Assembly (NCBI GenBank): GCA_033439795.1
Contig: JAUTDP010000015.1
Coordinates: 1,481,625-1,545,624 of the forward strand
Direction: 5' to 3'
Length of the DNA stretch: 64,000 bases
Origin: Sordaria brevicollis
Taxonomy: Eukaryota > Ascomycota > Sordariomycetes > Sordariales > Sordariaceae
Under the pieces are notes generated by a model that worked only from the letters and a program-made list of their open reading frames with translations, had not been told where the DNA came from and ran no database searches. Made by a program: the position numbers and the translations under genes. Shown here piece after piece: positions 44,704 to 58,010 of the stretch. Within the stretch, counting starts at the first letter, position 1, and every line of letters starts with the position of its first letter.

Positions 44704-45860
44704 CCCCCCCCCGAAGACACTCCCCGTTAACTACGACCGCACCCTCCTCATCCGAGGTGCTACGATCGATACTCAATATTCGAAGCGGACGAACGAAGAA
44801 ACTAAGACCCAAATTAAGAAGACACTTCGCGACCTGAGGACCGGCACCCCTAGTATCGTACGAGCCGTTATAAAACTACTTACGACCGGAAATTATAAAA
44901 TTATATTCGATAACGCTATACGCGAATAATATTAGTAATATTAAGTTTAGGTTAAGAAGGTTTTTGGCGAAAAAGCGTTTATATTTCTAAATATTACCGT
45001 ATTAGTCATTAAGGGGTTCCTTTAAGCGAATATCGCCGAATATATAAGGATAAAGGATATTATTTATAAAATATAGTAGGCGAACCCGACCGCTTTTATT
45101 ATTAGAGTACGTCCGTAGAAGAAGAGAATTGGTAAGGATAGGGGATTCTTTATAATAGAGGTTATAATTATAAAGGTAGTTAAAACTTTCCGTAAAAGAT
45201 TCCTCCTTTAAAAGGGCGGCGCGTATATTTACGAACCGTTTACTTCCTCGGCTAATATTTAGTAATATTTTATTTATTAAGGTATAAAATATTTAGGGAA
45301 GTTTTATTATAACGTTAATATTTATAAACGTTATAGTAAGGATAAATATAATAAAGACCGTTTTAAAGAAGTGAATTACCCGTTTAATGAGGATAAATTG
45401 TTAATTTTTTACGCTCCGTATAGAAAGTACGGGCATTATACTTTCGAAAAGAAGGTATATTTTATTTTTAAAAAAGTTATTACGAAGGTTATTATAGAAT
45501 ATACCGAAAGGCTACGCTTATTTATATATTAAAAAGACCCCGAAAGAAGTATTATATTAAAGCCGGCGGTAATAACGGACGATAGGGATATTAATTTCCT
45601 TAATACCCCCCCTACCGTTTATATTATAATTATTCGTAAAAGGGAGTTTAAAAATAAAAATAAAAGTTATACTTGTAAGCGGATTAGTAAACTTTTTATT
45701 AAACCGAAATTAATGGTTAAAGGCCCGATAAACGCATTTACGAATTTTTAAAACTCGGGTATTTAAAGCGGCGCTAATTTAATTACTATTATTAAATTAA
45801 TTATTTAAAAGGAAAAGACTCTTACTTTTATTCCGCCCGCGGGGTTAGAAAATATTCTTT
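44704..45860 (+). pseudogene. LINE ORF1 (gag-like) relic
   Basis: It opens in unmutated sequence (LPVNYDRTLLIRGATIDT..). Near 45300-45480 the text corresponds to two or more CCHC zinc knuckles in which Cys codons have become Tyr or Val by RIP (for example YAPYRKYGHYTFEKK). ORF end approximate. Confidence 0.7.
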
Positions 45861-45869
45861 TATAGAATA

Positions 45870-48800
45870 ATTAATAATTTAATTAAAAATATTCTATTAG
45901 AATATAAGGAAATCGTACGAAAGAAAGAAGTTATTATTCGAATAAGAGGAGATTTATAATATTATAGCGATTTAAAAGCTAAGTAAGAATTTAAATAAAA
46001 ATATTTATTATTTATAGGGCGGTAAATATATCGGGGTAAATTATTTAAAAAAGGGGAGGGCGGTTATTTATATAAATAAGAAATAGAATTTTAAGGATTT
46101 AAATTTTTATATCGGGAAAAATTAAGCCTCTATAACGTTTAAAAATTTAAAGGAGCTATTAATTATTTATTCGATTTATTCCCTTATTAAAATATATAGA
46201 ATATTAAAATACGAATAAGGGTTTCCCCTCTTCGAATTCTTCGAAGAAAAACTTTTAATAAAATATTAAATCGTAGCCGTCGGGGATTTTAATTTCTATT
46301 ATCCCAATTAGGATTTAAAAAATAAGATTAACCTAAGAGCCGAAAAATTCTTTATATAAGTATAATAGTAGCGTATACGGTTTATTACCTTTAAAAGGGA
46401 GCCGACTTATATAAATAACGCGATATAGAAAAAGAAAAATAGAATAATTAATTACGTATAAATAATATTAAAAATCGAAATTAAATATTAAAGGGCGTAA
46501 CGGTACGAATAAACCGATTCGGATTATTATCCTTAGGAAATTTAAATTTATATTAGAAAAAAAATTAAAAAAGCGGAAGTAGAAAAAGGTTATAATTAAA
46601 GTTTAATAAACGTAGAAAAGGTGTAAGAGGCGGTATTATAATAAATTTCGGTCTTAGCGAAGATTAATATAATAGAGGAATTGGAATTTATATTCGATAA
46701 ATTCGATAGAAAATTTATAAATATAGTAGAGGAATTCGTCCTATATTAGAAGAAAGGTCGAAGGAAAAGAGCGAGGTAATAAATGTTAAAATATAAAATA
46801 GTAACGAAAAATACGAAGCGGAAGTAGTAAAAATAATATAAGGAAAGGATATTTTTAAATTGGGTAAAATTTATAAAAGTATTAATAAAGAAAAGAAGGA
46901 TTAATACGAAAATTTAATAAATAATATAGCGAAAAGGCGTTGAAAAGGCGTTAAAAAATTTAAATAAATTTTAAACCTTCGAAAAATAGGTTTATACCCG
47001 AAGTTATTTATTAATAAATTTACTTAAATTCCTAATTTTTAAATAATACGAAGGAATAAAAAAAATCGAAGATTATAATAATAAAGCGAATATTTTCGCT
47101 GAACGTTTCTTCCTAAAGGTAAATATCTTTACGGATTATTTACCCGATTAAACCCTTTTATTAAATATTAGCAATTTATTATTTATTAACGAATTAATTA
47201 CCGAAAAGGATATTTAAAAGGTTTTATTTCGGATAACTCTAAATAAAATACTAAGCGTCGATTAGTATTCGAATAAATTTTTAAAAATTTATAAGGAATT
47301 ATTCCGAAAAATTATAACCATTTTCGCGGCTATGAATTTTTATCTTAAGTACTTCCTATAATAATTTAAGAATACGAAAATAATCGTTCTTAAAAAGCTA
47401 GGAAAAACTACTATATAATAAAAATTAATTAGTGTATAGAGGCTAATTTTATTATTAAATAACGTTAGGAAAATTTTCGAAGCGTTTATCGTTAAAAAAT
47501 TTATTTAAACCGTAGAAGAATTTAACTTCCTATTAAAGGGTTAAATAGGTAATTAAGTAGGTTATTCGACCGAGTTTATTATTTATATTATTATAGATAT
47601 TATATATACAGTTTGGAAATTCGGAGCCGTTACGTTATTAATACTTTTTAATTTTAAAAACCTATTCGATAGAGTTAATTATAAATAATTATTATATACC
47701 TTATAGGAAATATAATTCTTATAATAAATTTTCGAATAAATAGCGAATTTCGTCGATAGACGAAAAGGTTCCCTCTTTTTCGACGACGAAATATTTATTC
47801 CTTATATTATAAAAGTTAAAATACTTTAAAGCTCCCTCCTCTCTTTAATTCTTTTTATTTTTTTTATTACTTTATTATACTATAAATTAATTATAATTAA
47901 AAATATAATTACGGTCGGCTTTATTAACGATATTAATATCGTCGCTATAACGAAAATTACTGAAGAGAATTATAGGATACTTTAAATAATATAAAAAATT
48001 TATTCCGAATAGGTAAGGGAGAGAAATATAAAATTCGAAGCGAATAAAACGGAATTAATATATTTTACGCGGACGAAAATATTAAAAATAGAGATTTTTT
48101 AATTTAAGGATATTATATTTCGACCGATAAAATTAATAAAATTCTTAAACGTTTAATTAAACCGTAAATTTAATTATCGAACTTATATAAAGGTTATTAA
48201 GAAGAAAATAAAAATTTAAATGAATATATTAACCTAATTAGCTATAAAAATTTAAAATTACTCTTTCGTTTACATAAAGGAGATTTATATTAAATATATT
48301 CGAAGCGCGATTATATATAGAATTTTAACCTTTTATTAATTAATAAAAGTATATAATAAACCCCGAAGAATAATAATCGAATTAATTAAATATTAAATTA
48401 AATATTTAAGAATCGTCGTTAGGGTATATAAAATTACGCCGGTATAGAACTTTAAAACGGAAATTTTTTGCTTATTATTCGATTTTTATTTTAATAAATA
48501 AGTAAGGGTTTTCGAAGAGAAATTCGCCTATACGGATTAAATTAGGTTTATTCGAGGAATAATAACCTAAGTAATTAATTATATTTAAATAAAACGAATA
48601 AAAGGTCGATTATTTATTAATAAATTAGAAAGTAGTACTATTAAAATTAAATAAGTAAAAGAATAAATACCAATAGAGAATTTTATAACGATTATAATAA
48701 AATTACCCCTAATAATAAGTATATCCGTTTAATTATTATAACCGCCGGAATTTTTAATTTTCGATCGAAAAATATAATTAAAAGACGCTACAAAGAAAAA

Positions 48801-49270
48801 ATAAATATTATACTATAATTATTAATTAATAATAGCGGTAGCTAAATTAAATCGGTAATATAAATTTACAATTATTAATTTCGACCCGAAGTTTAATAAT
48901 ATTATAATAAAATAGTATATAATTAATTAAAAAAAGAAAAAGCGGAAGAAAACCTAATTTTCGGAGGACGATAAAGAGTATTATTTATTAACGAAAACGA
49001 AGAATTCCCTCTTCGTTTAAGCGAAAACGGAGGTAATTAACCTTAGGGCCTTCTTTTTTTAAAAGAGAATCCCCAATATCAATACCCCTATTTATTCGTA
49101 CGGATTAAGACGGGAAACGTTTTATTATATTACGTTCGAATATTTCCGGATAATAAATATATAATTCGTAATAATTAATTAATTGTAAATATAGGAATAA
49201 TTTTAAATTTATTTAGATAATAAAATTAAAGCCGAAAGAATTTTATTATAAATATTTCAATTAGGATAAT
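45870..49270 (+). pseudogene. LINE ORF2 relic: endonuclease, reverse transcriptase, terminal CCHC
   Basis: An APE-type endonuclease is recognisable by GDFNFYYPN near 46280 (GDFNxHHPxW in intact elements). Reverse transcriptase is marked by IIVLKKLGK near 47380, then YSTEF near 47565. FINDIN at 47913-47930 stands where FADDIN or FVDDIN is expected. The terminal CCHC motif is visible as YSYGLRRETFYYITFEYF near 49090, with Cys and His codons mutated. It is followed by IFQLG*LN.YC and EEWRNEF. Stops are mostly RIP-type. Confidence 0.85.
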
Positions 49271-51090
49271 TAAATAAATACTGCTTAATAATCGAATTAA
49301 AAGAAGAATGGCGAAACGAATTCGTTTATTACTTTTAATTTTCTTTTCTTCTTTTTCTTTTATTTTTATTTATTAATACGTTAAAACGAAGATAGGGGAG
49401 GATTTTTATTTAATTAAGAATTTATCGGGTTACGAAAGCGATAATTTATTTAATTATTACTTCTTTTTATAATTAATTAAAGCTTTTAATATTTTATTAT
49501 TATCGGCGAATAGACGGTTCTATTCGTTAAATTAATAAATATATTAGCGTATAATATTAATTACGAATTAACGTTAAACGAATTAATTATTATTAATAGG
49601 AACGGGATTAGTAAAACGAATAGCCGGCGAATTAATCTTTATTAAAGAATTATTATAGGAAAGTATACGAATATTATTACTATTCGGGGGAATTCTATTA
49701 TTATTATTATAAAGTAAATTATTATTACCGTTATAGGGTAAATTATTATTATTATTATAGGGGATATTATTTAAAGGAATACGACCGCTAATTAAATTAT
49801 CTTTATTAAAAAAAAGGAATTCGCGATAATTTTTTTAGAAGTAATTATTAACCGATTACTTTCTATAGCGAATAAATTACTTTAAAATATTAATAAAGCC
49901 GTCGTTAATAAGGCGAAGGCGGATCGCGCTAGTAAATTCTTTAACGACGATATAAAAGCGGATAAAATAATCGCAAAATTTACTATTAATTAAGTCTTTA
50001 TTAATAATTTTCTTTTAAAAAGTATTATAGAAATTATAAAAACCGCGAAGTATATTAATTATATAATATAAAACCGTTAAAATATATTAAATAGTTTAAT
50101 TAAATTTATTTAAGGACGAATTAAAGTAAAAGACGTTAATAATATAAAAAATAATAATTTATTCGGGTAATTAGGGATATAATAGGTCGATTTAACGACG
50201 GCCTTTATATAAATATCGAAATCCGGGATAATTAGGAAAGCGAAAAGGGTTTTAATTAATTAAAGGGTATAAATAAAATATAAGGGAGTATAAATACGGT
50301 TTCGGAGAGGTTAATATAAGGATAAAACGTAGTAAAGGGAGAATTTACCCTTTTTCTAATATATAAAAGAATTTATTATTAATAAAGCGTTTAATAATAT
50401 ATTCGAAGTTAATTTTAGTATTAATATTAATTATATTAAATATAAAAGTCGGCGAAGGAGGGCGAAGGGGAAACGAATTTTCGCCCTTATTTTCATTAAA
50501 GGTTTTTATTATTTTACGGAATACTTTAGCGTATTTTTAATAGGGAATAACTATTTCGAATCGATTATTATTATTAAAGGAAGGAAAAATTTAAAAAGAT
50601 TTAAAGGGATAAGGGGTTTTTATATTTAGGGGAAGGAAATTTTTATATTAATATAAATTATAGTAAAGATATAATTATTATAGGGGGAGGAAAAGGATAG
50701 AAGGAGTAAAGGAAAGTTTAATAATTAAGAGGTTTAATAATAATTAAAAAAATAAATAGGCGGAAGAATAAAAAATAAAAGGTAATAGTAAATAAAAGGG
50801 CGGGACGGCGGATTAAAAAAGTAAAACGGTTTAATATTCTTACGCAACGGTAAATAGAAGGAATAAGACGGATATTAATTGCGTTGGCGGTAGGTGTGTA
50901 TTGCGATTGTAGAATGCCGAAGAAGCGGCGCGGATAGGTTTACGCCGGGAATTGTAGCCGGGGTTTTTATCCGGGGCGTTTAACGCTTACGGTTTTATCC
51001 TACGGAGAATCGGAGATGGACCCTATATTATATTGGCGCTATAGATTTAATTAGGGAATAAGAATCTTACTTACTTAATAGTATTCGATT

Positions 51091-52200
51091 TACTAAATCC
51101 TTAACGGGCTTTTCGAATATAGAATTAATATTTAATTAATTAAAGTATTTTAATTACTATTCCTTTTACTTATTATTAACGTTTACAAAATTAAGGGAGG
51201 AGGATAAATACGAACTTTATAATAATTAAAAGGAGGGGGAAAAGGGGGAGGGGTTCTCCTTTAAAAATTAATTTAAGTATAATTAATATAAATATTACCA
51301 CTTTAGCCATAAATTCCCTAATTTAAATAAGGGTCTTAATATTAAAAATATCCTTAGCGTTAAACGAATCTACTATATCTTCATTATCGACGGCTTTAAT
51401 AATTATTATAATTTCGAAATTAAATAATATATTAAAGTTTTCGATATCCTTTTAATAGGTTTACCTCCTTATTTAACCTATATAATATAATTTTTTAACG
51501 TTAGAATATTCTTTTCTTTAAAATCCTACTACTAAAAAGTCTTAAGGTCGTTTATTTAACGTAATAAATATACCTTTAATAGGATAACGTTTATTAAAGA
51601 ATTGAAGGTACGTTATTATATTTATAATCCTTATTATAATAATATATTAATTATATTACCTCCGGGTTTATAAAATATTTTCGATTATAATATAACCGCA
51701 TATTATATTTATAACGGTTTTTTTAATATTAGAATATAGTTACTAAACCGTTCTCGAATCCTTTCCTAAATCCAAACTAAGTAACTTAAATAAAATAACC
51801 CCGCGCTACCCTCCCTATTACTAAAGGATATTCGATTTACTATATTTAAGAAATATTCTAAATATATTAAAAAAAAGTACTCTTATCTATTCAATTCCCC
51901 TATTCGTAATGCATTATAATATATCGAGATAATTATTAACGAGGTTATTTCATTATATAATAAAATATAAGAAATTAACCGATAAAATAAGGAAAAGGCG
52001 GTAAATTTCGATAGAAAAATAAGGAGGAGGGTATATAAAATATTAAAAGAGGGGGATTATTTAAATTTTTCAAAAGCGTAATTTAATAAAGAAGTAATTA
52101 AGCGGGTATAAAAGAAGGCTATAAGTAACTAAAAAAAATAGCTACGTACTATTAAAGTAATAAATAGTAAAATAATAGTAAAAATAAAGAAAAATAGTAA
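51091..52200 (+). pseudogene. Pogo-type transposase, C-terminal part (DDE core)
   Basis: The frame continues from the middle part after removing the LINE and one target copy. It begins TKSLTGFSNIELIF. It includes FIIDGF at 51380-51397 (second catalytic Asp), then IGLPPYLTYIIQFFNVRIFF, matching the LPPH-TH-LQPLDVGVF stretch of pogo/Fot1 enzymes. The frame stays in phase to at least 52140; the true end is not clear. An acidic coding-looking stretch at 52645-52795 is in another frame. Confidence 0.85.
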
Positions 52201-53169
52201 AATTCTTTTAATAATAAGGGTAAAATATATTAAAGAGTATATTAAGATAATTACGTTAAATAAAAATAAGAGGAGGATTATATCCTAATTAATAAAGGTA
52301 ATATATTTAATCCCTAATTAAAGCTAAAAGAAGAAAAACTCTACGTAATAAATATAAGGATAAAAGCTCCCAATTATTATAAAAGGATATAAGAGCTTTA
52401 TTTCGATATAAATTTTAATAAGGAAGTAAAGGTTAATTTAGGTAATAATTTATTTATTATTAAAATTAAAACCTAACTTCCTATAATAGCTTTATTATTA
52501 CCTCGCCCTTTATTAGAAAATATAAACCAAATTATTATTTATATTAATATATAGGTCGTTAATTCTATAAACGAGCCTCTCCCTCAAACGGCCGCCGAAA
52601 TTATTATTAGTCTCGATATATAAATAATAACGGAAATATTTAAAGATGAAAGTACCCTTATTAATAACGATAACGAAAATAAAGAGGAGGCTTTATTTAA
52701 TAAAATATATAATAAAGGTAACGAAGAAGAGGAAGAAAAAGAGGAAAAGGAAGAGGAAGACCTATTAATACTCTTTAAAATTCTAATACCCTAATAAATA
52801 AACCGCTATTTCTTTACTTCTATTACCCGATTAATGAAGCCTCTTACTACCCCTAACTTATTATTATTATTAGTAATTTCCTTTAATTTATCGAAGTTGA
52901 GGGCATTCGAATTAATACTATATACTAAAGTAATAAAGGTTATTGAGGGTATAATAAGACTTTATATATAAGTAAAAAAAGAAGCTATTATTATTATAAA
53001 AAAAATAGTAGAAAAAAAAAATAGGGAAGAGGCTAAGGGGGGAGAAGAATAGCCTATACTTATATTAATACTAATACTAATAGAGGAGGCTCCAATACCT
53101 TAGAAATAATTTCGGAAATATTAAAATTTGTCTATATATATACCAACTACCTAATCGAATAATTTATTA

Positions 53170-53356
53170 TACTTCTTTTATTATTGTATTGATGAAATGG
53201 TTATGTAAAAGAGGGAGTTTTGTATGGAGATGGGACAGATTTGCAGTAAAAGTCTGTGCGCTTGTCCTAGAATAAAACTTTGTCCCAAATTTTCTCCACC
53301 CCCTATTTAACGAGTAGGGGGTAAAAAATGCCTCTTGGCGCCTAGAAACCCCCAAG
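53170..53356 (-). repeat. Right terminal inverted repeat of the pogo-type element
   Basis: Read on the minus strand it begins CTTGGGGGTTTC. It carries the same subterminal palindrome with two changes (CCCCCTACTC-GTT-AAATAGGGGG). It also shares TCTAGGACAAGCGC with the left end. Composition returns to normal right at this repeat. Confidence 0.85.
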
Positions 53357-53358
53357 TA

Positions 53359-55200
53359 AAGGATATAAGCCATGAGGAATGACAGAACCTAAATGACAAC
53401 GATCTGTGCCTTACATGGGTAGAATAAAAGAGCCAAGAAGGAGAAGAACATTCTCATCGTAAGAATCTCGTAACCCAAGGCAGAAGAACGGAGAATAGGT
53501 CAGCTTGGATCATACCAGTCATCTTTGCAACTTTGGGCGAATATCCAAGTTCTGTATGCAAGTGCCTTTCCTGGTCAATTTTTCTTATATCTGCCTCCAG
53601 TGCTACAACGGGTGCTACCGTTGAGAACATCCTTGGTTGCTGGGAGAACCAAGCAGACGGTTTTGTTTCTGGCGAATAGCAGCCCGTTTCTGCATGATGT
53701 TTCTACTGGTTTCGGATGTGATAAGAGATGGGAAATGTTTCGTTTCAATGTTTATTTGGACAGAGTCTCCCGTTGTCCCTGCCTGAGCGGGAACTCTTTC
53801 AACCTCTGCTGGTTTTTATTTTCCTGAGAGGTAACTGGAGTCTCGTCACCTCAATGCTTCAACATGCCAACACCCGTTCTGCTGACATGAATATTGACCT
53901 CGAAAGACAGGCAGATCACGTTGAATGACTTGTCTGCCAGAGTCTACAACTTGCATCATGGTTAGGAGAAAATTTTGTATGCTGATATGTTATTTTTCGT
54001 TGGAACCTCATCACCATGCCACCAGACCGGAATATTGCAACGATCCAACGATGAGTTCACCCTGCCAACCGTCTTACATGGAAATCCACCACGGTAACTT
54101 CAAGGTGCAAAAATCATATTCCTTAAACGCCAAGAAGAATGTGAGAAAGGTGTAAGATGGATCGCCGGCAATGGAGCAACAATAAGCAGCAACCCATTGA
54201 GGAACTGGTTCCTGAAAAGAGTATTCTTCACGAAATTGCTCATGATGGCACTCTAGAACAAGAGAGAAAGAGTGTCCAAGACAGTGGTACGATGGAGGAG
54301 GTTGATATCCTTCCGTCGGTTGACTTCCATCCTTGCCACCGAAATGAAAGAGAAAAAAAAGACCTCAACATCAGACATCAAACATCAGCTTCGAACGATT
54401 GTTTTGTGGATTCTACCTTTTGCCGATGTTTGACCGATAGAGGTATTGTTGAGTGGCATGGAACTGGGACCAAGCCGACAGCAATGTCCGCATCTCAACC
54501 AGGAGCGTCGGAGGAACTGCCGTTAAAGGACGAGGACTCGTAATAGACCTTCCTGTTCCAATGATGTTGAAAAAGTTATATCCCGCATATTGAGCACAGC
54601 CACCGTGAGAATCTCCAGACTGGAGGCTGTTCATGATCGAAGATGCCAGAGCTTAACAGCAGCTCTTATACCCGGATTTTTATCTGATCATCTGATAAAA
54701 GTAGGAGCAATATCGGACAAATTTCATCTCGTGTTACGCGACTATCGCGGCCCCCAGATATAGAGATAAGCGATAAGCATACAACAGCTGCGAGATAGGC
54801 GCAGAGTAAGCTTGTCCCGTTACCGCATGAGCACCTCCAACTTTCAACTACCGATCTCGCACTAACAAAATCACCCAACAACTGAAGACAAAAAAGAACC
54901 GGGCTTGCCGATTTCCGCTGTCGTCCAAGCTGTCATTGCAAATCAATGCTGCACATATCCTGGGGATTGCCTCGAATCCATCATCTGACAGACCAGGGTA
55001 TGGCGGTCAATTCGGTTTGTGTTTTGCCGTCAGTCACAGAAACTGATAAAAACGGAGTTTGGAAGTTTTCCAGAAGTTCAAATGACCTCCACTCCAAGCC
55101 CGCGTCCCAGTCCAGGCGACCCCCCAATCGCACGCGCCATGCGAAAATTTCCCCGCGTTAAAGTACCAGGTACATTTGCTTTAGTACATAACCGCGTAGA
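53359..55200. other. Normal-composition island between two RIP blocks
   Basis: About 1.8 kb with balanced base use and CpA present. It contains one plus-strand frame at 54157-54543 (entered separately). No tRNA, inverted repeat or transposon remnant was recognised. Confidence 0.5.
54157..54543 (+). CDS. Hypothetical hydrophilic protein, 128 residues
   Basis: An ATG at 54157 opens a frame (MDRRQWSNNKQQPIEELVPEK) rich in Glu, Asp, Ser and Asn, with no signal peptide or membrane span. The family is unknown. It sits alone in the island between RIP blocks, so it may be a chance frame or a fragment of a once larger gene. Confidence 0.25.
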   Translation: MDRRQWSNNKQQPIEELVPEKSILHEIAHDGTLEQERKSVQDSGTMEEVDILPSVDFHPCHRNEREKKDLNIRHQTSASNDCFVDSTFCRCLTDRGIVEWHGTGTKPTAMSASQPGASEELPLKDEDS

Positions 55201-57469
55201 CATAAATAGACAAATATTAATTTAACGTATAGATATTATAGAAAAAATATATTTGCAATATAATAGGATCGTAATATTATAAAGGAAAATAAGTATTAAT
55301 AACGATGAAATTTGAAAACGATGGTAATTGATATTAAATTAAATATAGGATAAAAGATATCTATTAAATAAATGAAATAGCTAATTATTTAAAAAAAATT
55401 TCAATAATTGGAAAGTTTTTAATTCCTTTCTTCTTTTAATAATTATAAATACCGCTATTATAAAAAGGCTTATTAAGAACGAAGCCGCCTTAAATATAAA
55501 TAACCTATTAATATCCTATTATTAATTTATTACTAATTTATTATTAACCGGTTATAATTTTTTTTCAACTTTTATTTTAATAAAATTTATAAACCGCCTA
55601 TATTAAATATTATACCCTAATTTAACGCCCCGAGGGTTTACCCCCGGTTATTATTTATAAAAATTTAATTATTAATAATATAAATTATATATTAACCTAT
55701 TAATAATAAATTAGTAATTAATTATTAATTAATTAATAATACGTTTATTAAAACGGTAAAACCAAATCCGCTATTAAAATTTATATTTCGGAACGTTTCT
55801 ACCGCTTTCCGTAACTTAATAACAAATTCTATTATAATACAAAGGTTTTTAACGATTACGTTAAATTATACAATTATTATAAGGATAAATATTATATTAT
55901 TTTAAATATTATAATTATTAATAGTAACGTTATTTTTAATAAAGGAGGTAGACCCAATTTTAAAAAAATGAGGAAGGCGGTTAATAAATAATATATTATT
56001 AATAGGTTAAAAACGGGTTAAAAATAAATTATTAATTAATTATTAATAGAATTTTACGAATTGGTTAAAGGCCTTATCGACGCCGCTATCGATAAATTCG
56101 CCGGTTTTAAATTTAAAATATCGGCCCCGATTTAAGCCCCGCCGGCTATATTTCCGGCGAAGTAAAAGAAAATTAAATCGGCCGCCTATATTACCGAACG
56201 CGAAGTTAAAAAAAAGGAGAAGGCCATTAAAAGTAAATTTTATTAACCGGTTATTAATTAATTAATATTTAATTAATAATATATTATTAATATTATATTT
56301 AAAGGCTAAAAAATAAGCCGAAAAGGCCTAAATTAAAGCCGATTCCAAATTATAAGAAGATATCGACTTTATTCGCGAAATCTTTACCTACTTAGGCCGG
56401 TATAAAATTAAAAGGTAGCCGTTACGTAAGGATTTAAAGGGTTACTTCGTTTAAAATTCGGTTAAAAAATATAAGGCCTTCCTTACTACTATCCTTAATA
56501 CCTTTAATTTAAAACCTTTATTAATTAATAATAAATATTATATTAATTATAATAAAAAGGGTAATAAATAACGTATTATTTATTTATTATAAATATATTT
56601 AGAATTTATTATTAACCGGTTAATAAAATAAAAATTGCGGTAATTATTCCAATCTTTTTTATTATATAATTCGAATTTTTAGACCTTTAAAGATTACTTT
56701 ATAGGCTATTAATATAATCGGCTTCGCTACGTATAATACGGGTAGTAAATAGGGTTTTTAGAATAAATTAATCCGTAATAGTTATAGCCTTCGTAATATA
56801 AAGGAATTTAAAATATATATTAATATTAAATATATTACTAAGAAGATAAATATTCATTTCCCTAATGCCCTTAATTAAGCGGTTATATTCGAGCGGGTTA
56901 AACCGGAAGCTATTAATAACGATAGCGACGGAAATACCGAATAAGTGGTTTGTAAATACGGTAAATTTATTTTAATAATATTTTAATAATGCGTTTTATT
57001 TTAATTTTTAATAAGTTTTTAATTAATTATTATTTAATTAATAATAAATTTATAAGGGGTTATTAAAGGGTTAGATAAAAGTATAGGTATTTAATAGGGT
57101 AATTATTCTATTATTTAAATTTATTTTCTCCTCCTTCAAAATTTTTTTTTTTTTCCTTAAGTTGTAAAAAATCGTGAAATATTATTTATTTATTTTTTCT
57201 TAAAAAATTTTTTCTTTTTCAAAAAAAAAAGTTCGATTTAAATATAAAGTAATGAATATTTTATTATTATCTTTTTAAGATAATTTTATAATAATAAAGA
57301 TTAAATATTTAATTGTTTATTATAAAAATTAATTTAATAAATTTTTGCTTTTTTTATTTTTAATAAATAATTATTAATAACGAATATTACAAAATATATT
57401 TTATATATAATTATTTTAAAAAAAGAGATTTTAAAAGAGATTTTAAATATTAATAAAAAAGGTTTAAAA

Positions 57470-58010
57470 ATAATATAATATATAATACTTATATTTTATA
57501 ATTAAATAAAAATAATTTATATACTTTATAAATAAAAATTTAATAAATTTTATTTAAATTGGAATATTATAATAAAAATAATTCTTATTATTATTTAATA
57601 TTAATACGATTTAAATATATAATTTTATTTTAAATTTATTTAATTTAGAAAAAATAAAAGGAAAAAAAATATATTATAAATTAATAATAAAAATTAAAAA
57701 ATAATATAATATATAATATTTATACTTTATAATTAAATAAGAAGGATTTATATTATTTATAAATAGAAATTTCAAAAATTAAATATATAATATTTATCTT
57801 TTATAATTAAATAAAAAGGATTTAATATTAAAAAGATTTAAATATATAATTTTATTTTAAATTTATTTAATTTAGAAAAAAAAAAGAAAAAAAAATATAT
57901 TATAAATTAATAATGAAAATTTAAAAATAATATAATATATAATATTTATACTTCATAATTAAATAAAAAGGATTTATATTATTTATAAATCAAAATGTTA
58001 AAAATTATTA
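57470..58010. repeat. AT-only tandem array, ~230-bp period
   Basis: A block starting ATAATATAATATATAATA recurs at 57470, 57701 and 57927 (spacing 231 and 226). Each is followed by a TTATAATTAAATAA stretch and a TTATTTATAAAT-like end. Between the last two, TTTAAATATATAATTTTATT and a poly-purine block also repeat. Three imperfect copies are seen. Confidence 0.8.

Larger units (their letters stand above)
44704..51075 (+). mobile_element. Tad-like LINE retrotransposon, RIP-inactivated
   Basis: It is bounded by 15-bp direct repeats TAATAGTATTCGATT (44689-44703 and 51076-51090), within the length range known for Tad target duplications. It has two degenerate reading regions on the plus strand and no LTRs. 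It interrupts the pogo-type transposase, whose frame resumes exactly after the second repeat. The last 1.8 kb (49.3-51.1 kb) has no recognised domain and may be 3' untranslated region. Confidence 0.85.
36127..53356 (+). mobile_element. Outer pogo/Fot1-type DNA transposon carrying two nested retroelements
   Basis: The two edges are imperfect inverted repeats starting CTTGG, each flanked by TA (36125-36126 and 53357-53358), the target of Tc1/mariner/pogo elements. The first 100 or so bases of each end align well. They share CCCCCTACT..GTTAA.TAGGGGG, GTGGAGAAA and TCTAGGACAAGCGC. Without the two insertions the element would be about 3.4 kb. It encodes one transposase, in three parts, on the plus strand. 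The interior is heavily RIP-mutated. The transposase and TA flanks rule out a single 17-kb element. Confidence 0.85.

Noticed and set aside
36125..53358. A single giant cargo-carrying element (Starship-like)
   Set aside because: The size and inverted ends suggested it. But the interior is a gypsy element and a LINE with their own target duplications, and the ends and transposase are pogo-type with TA flanks. No tyrosine-recombinase captain was recognised.
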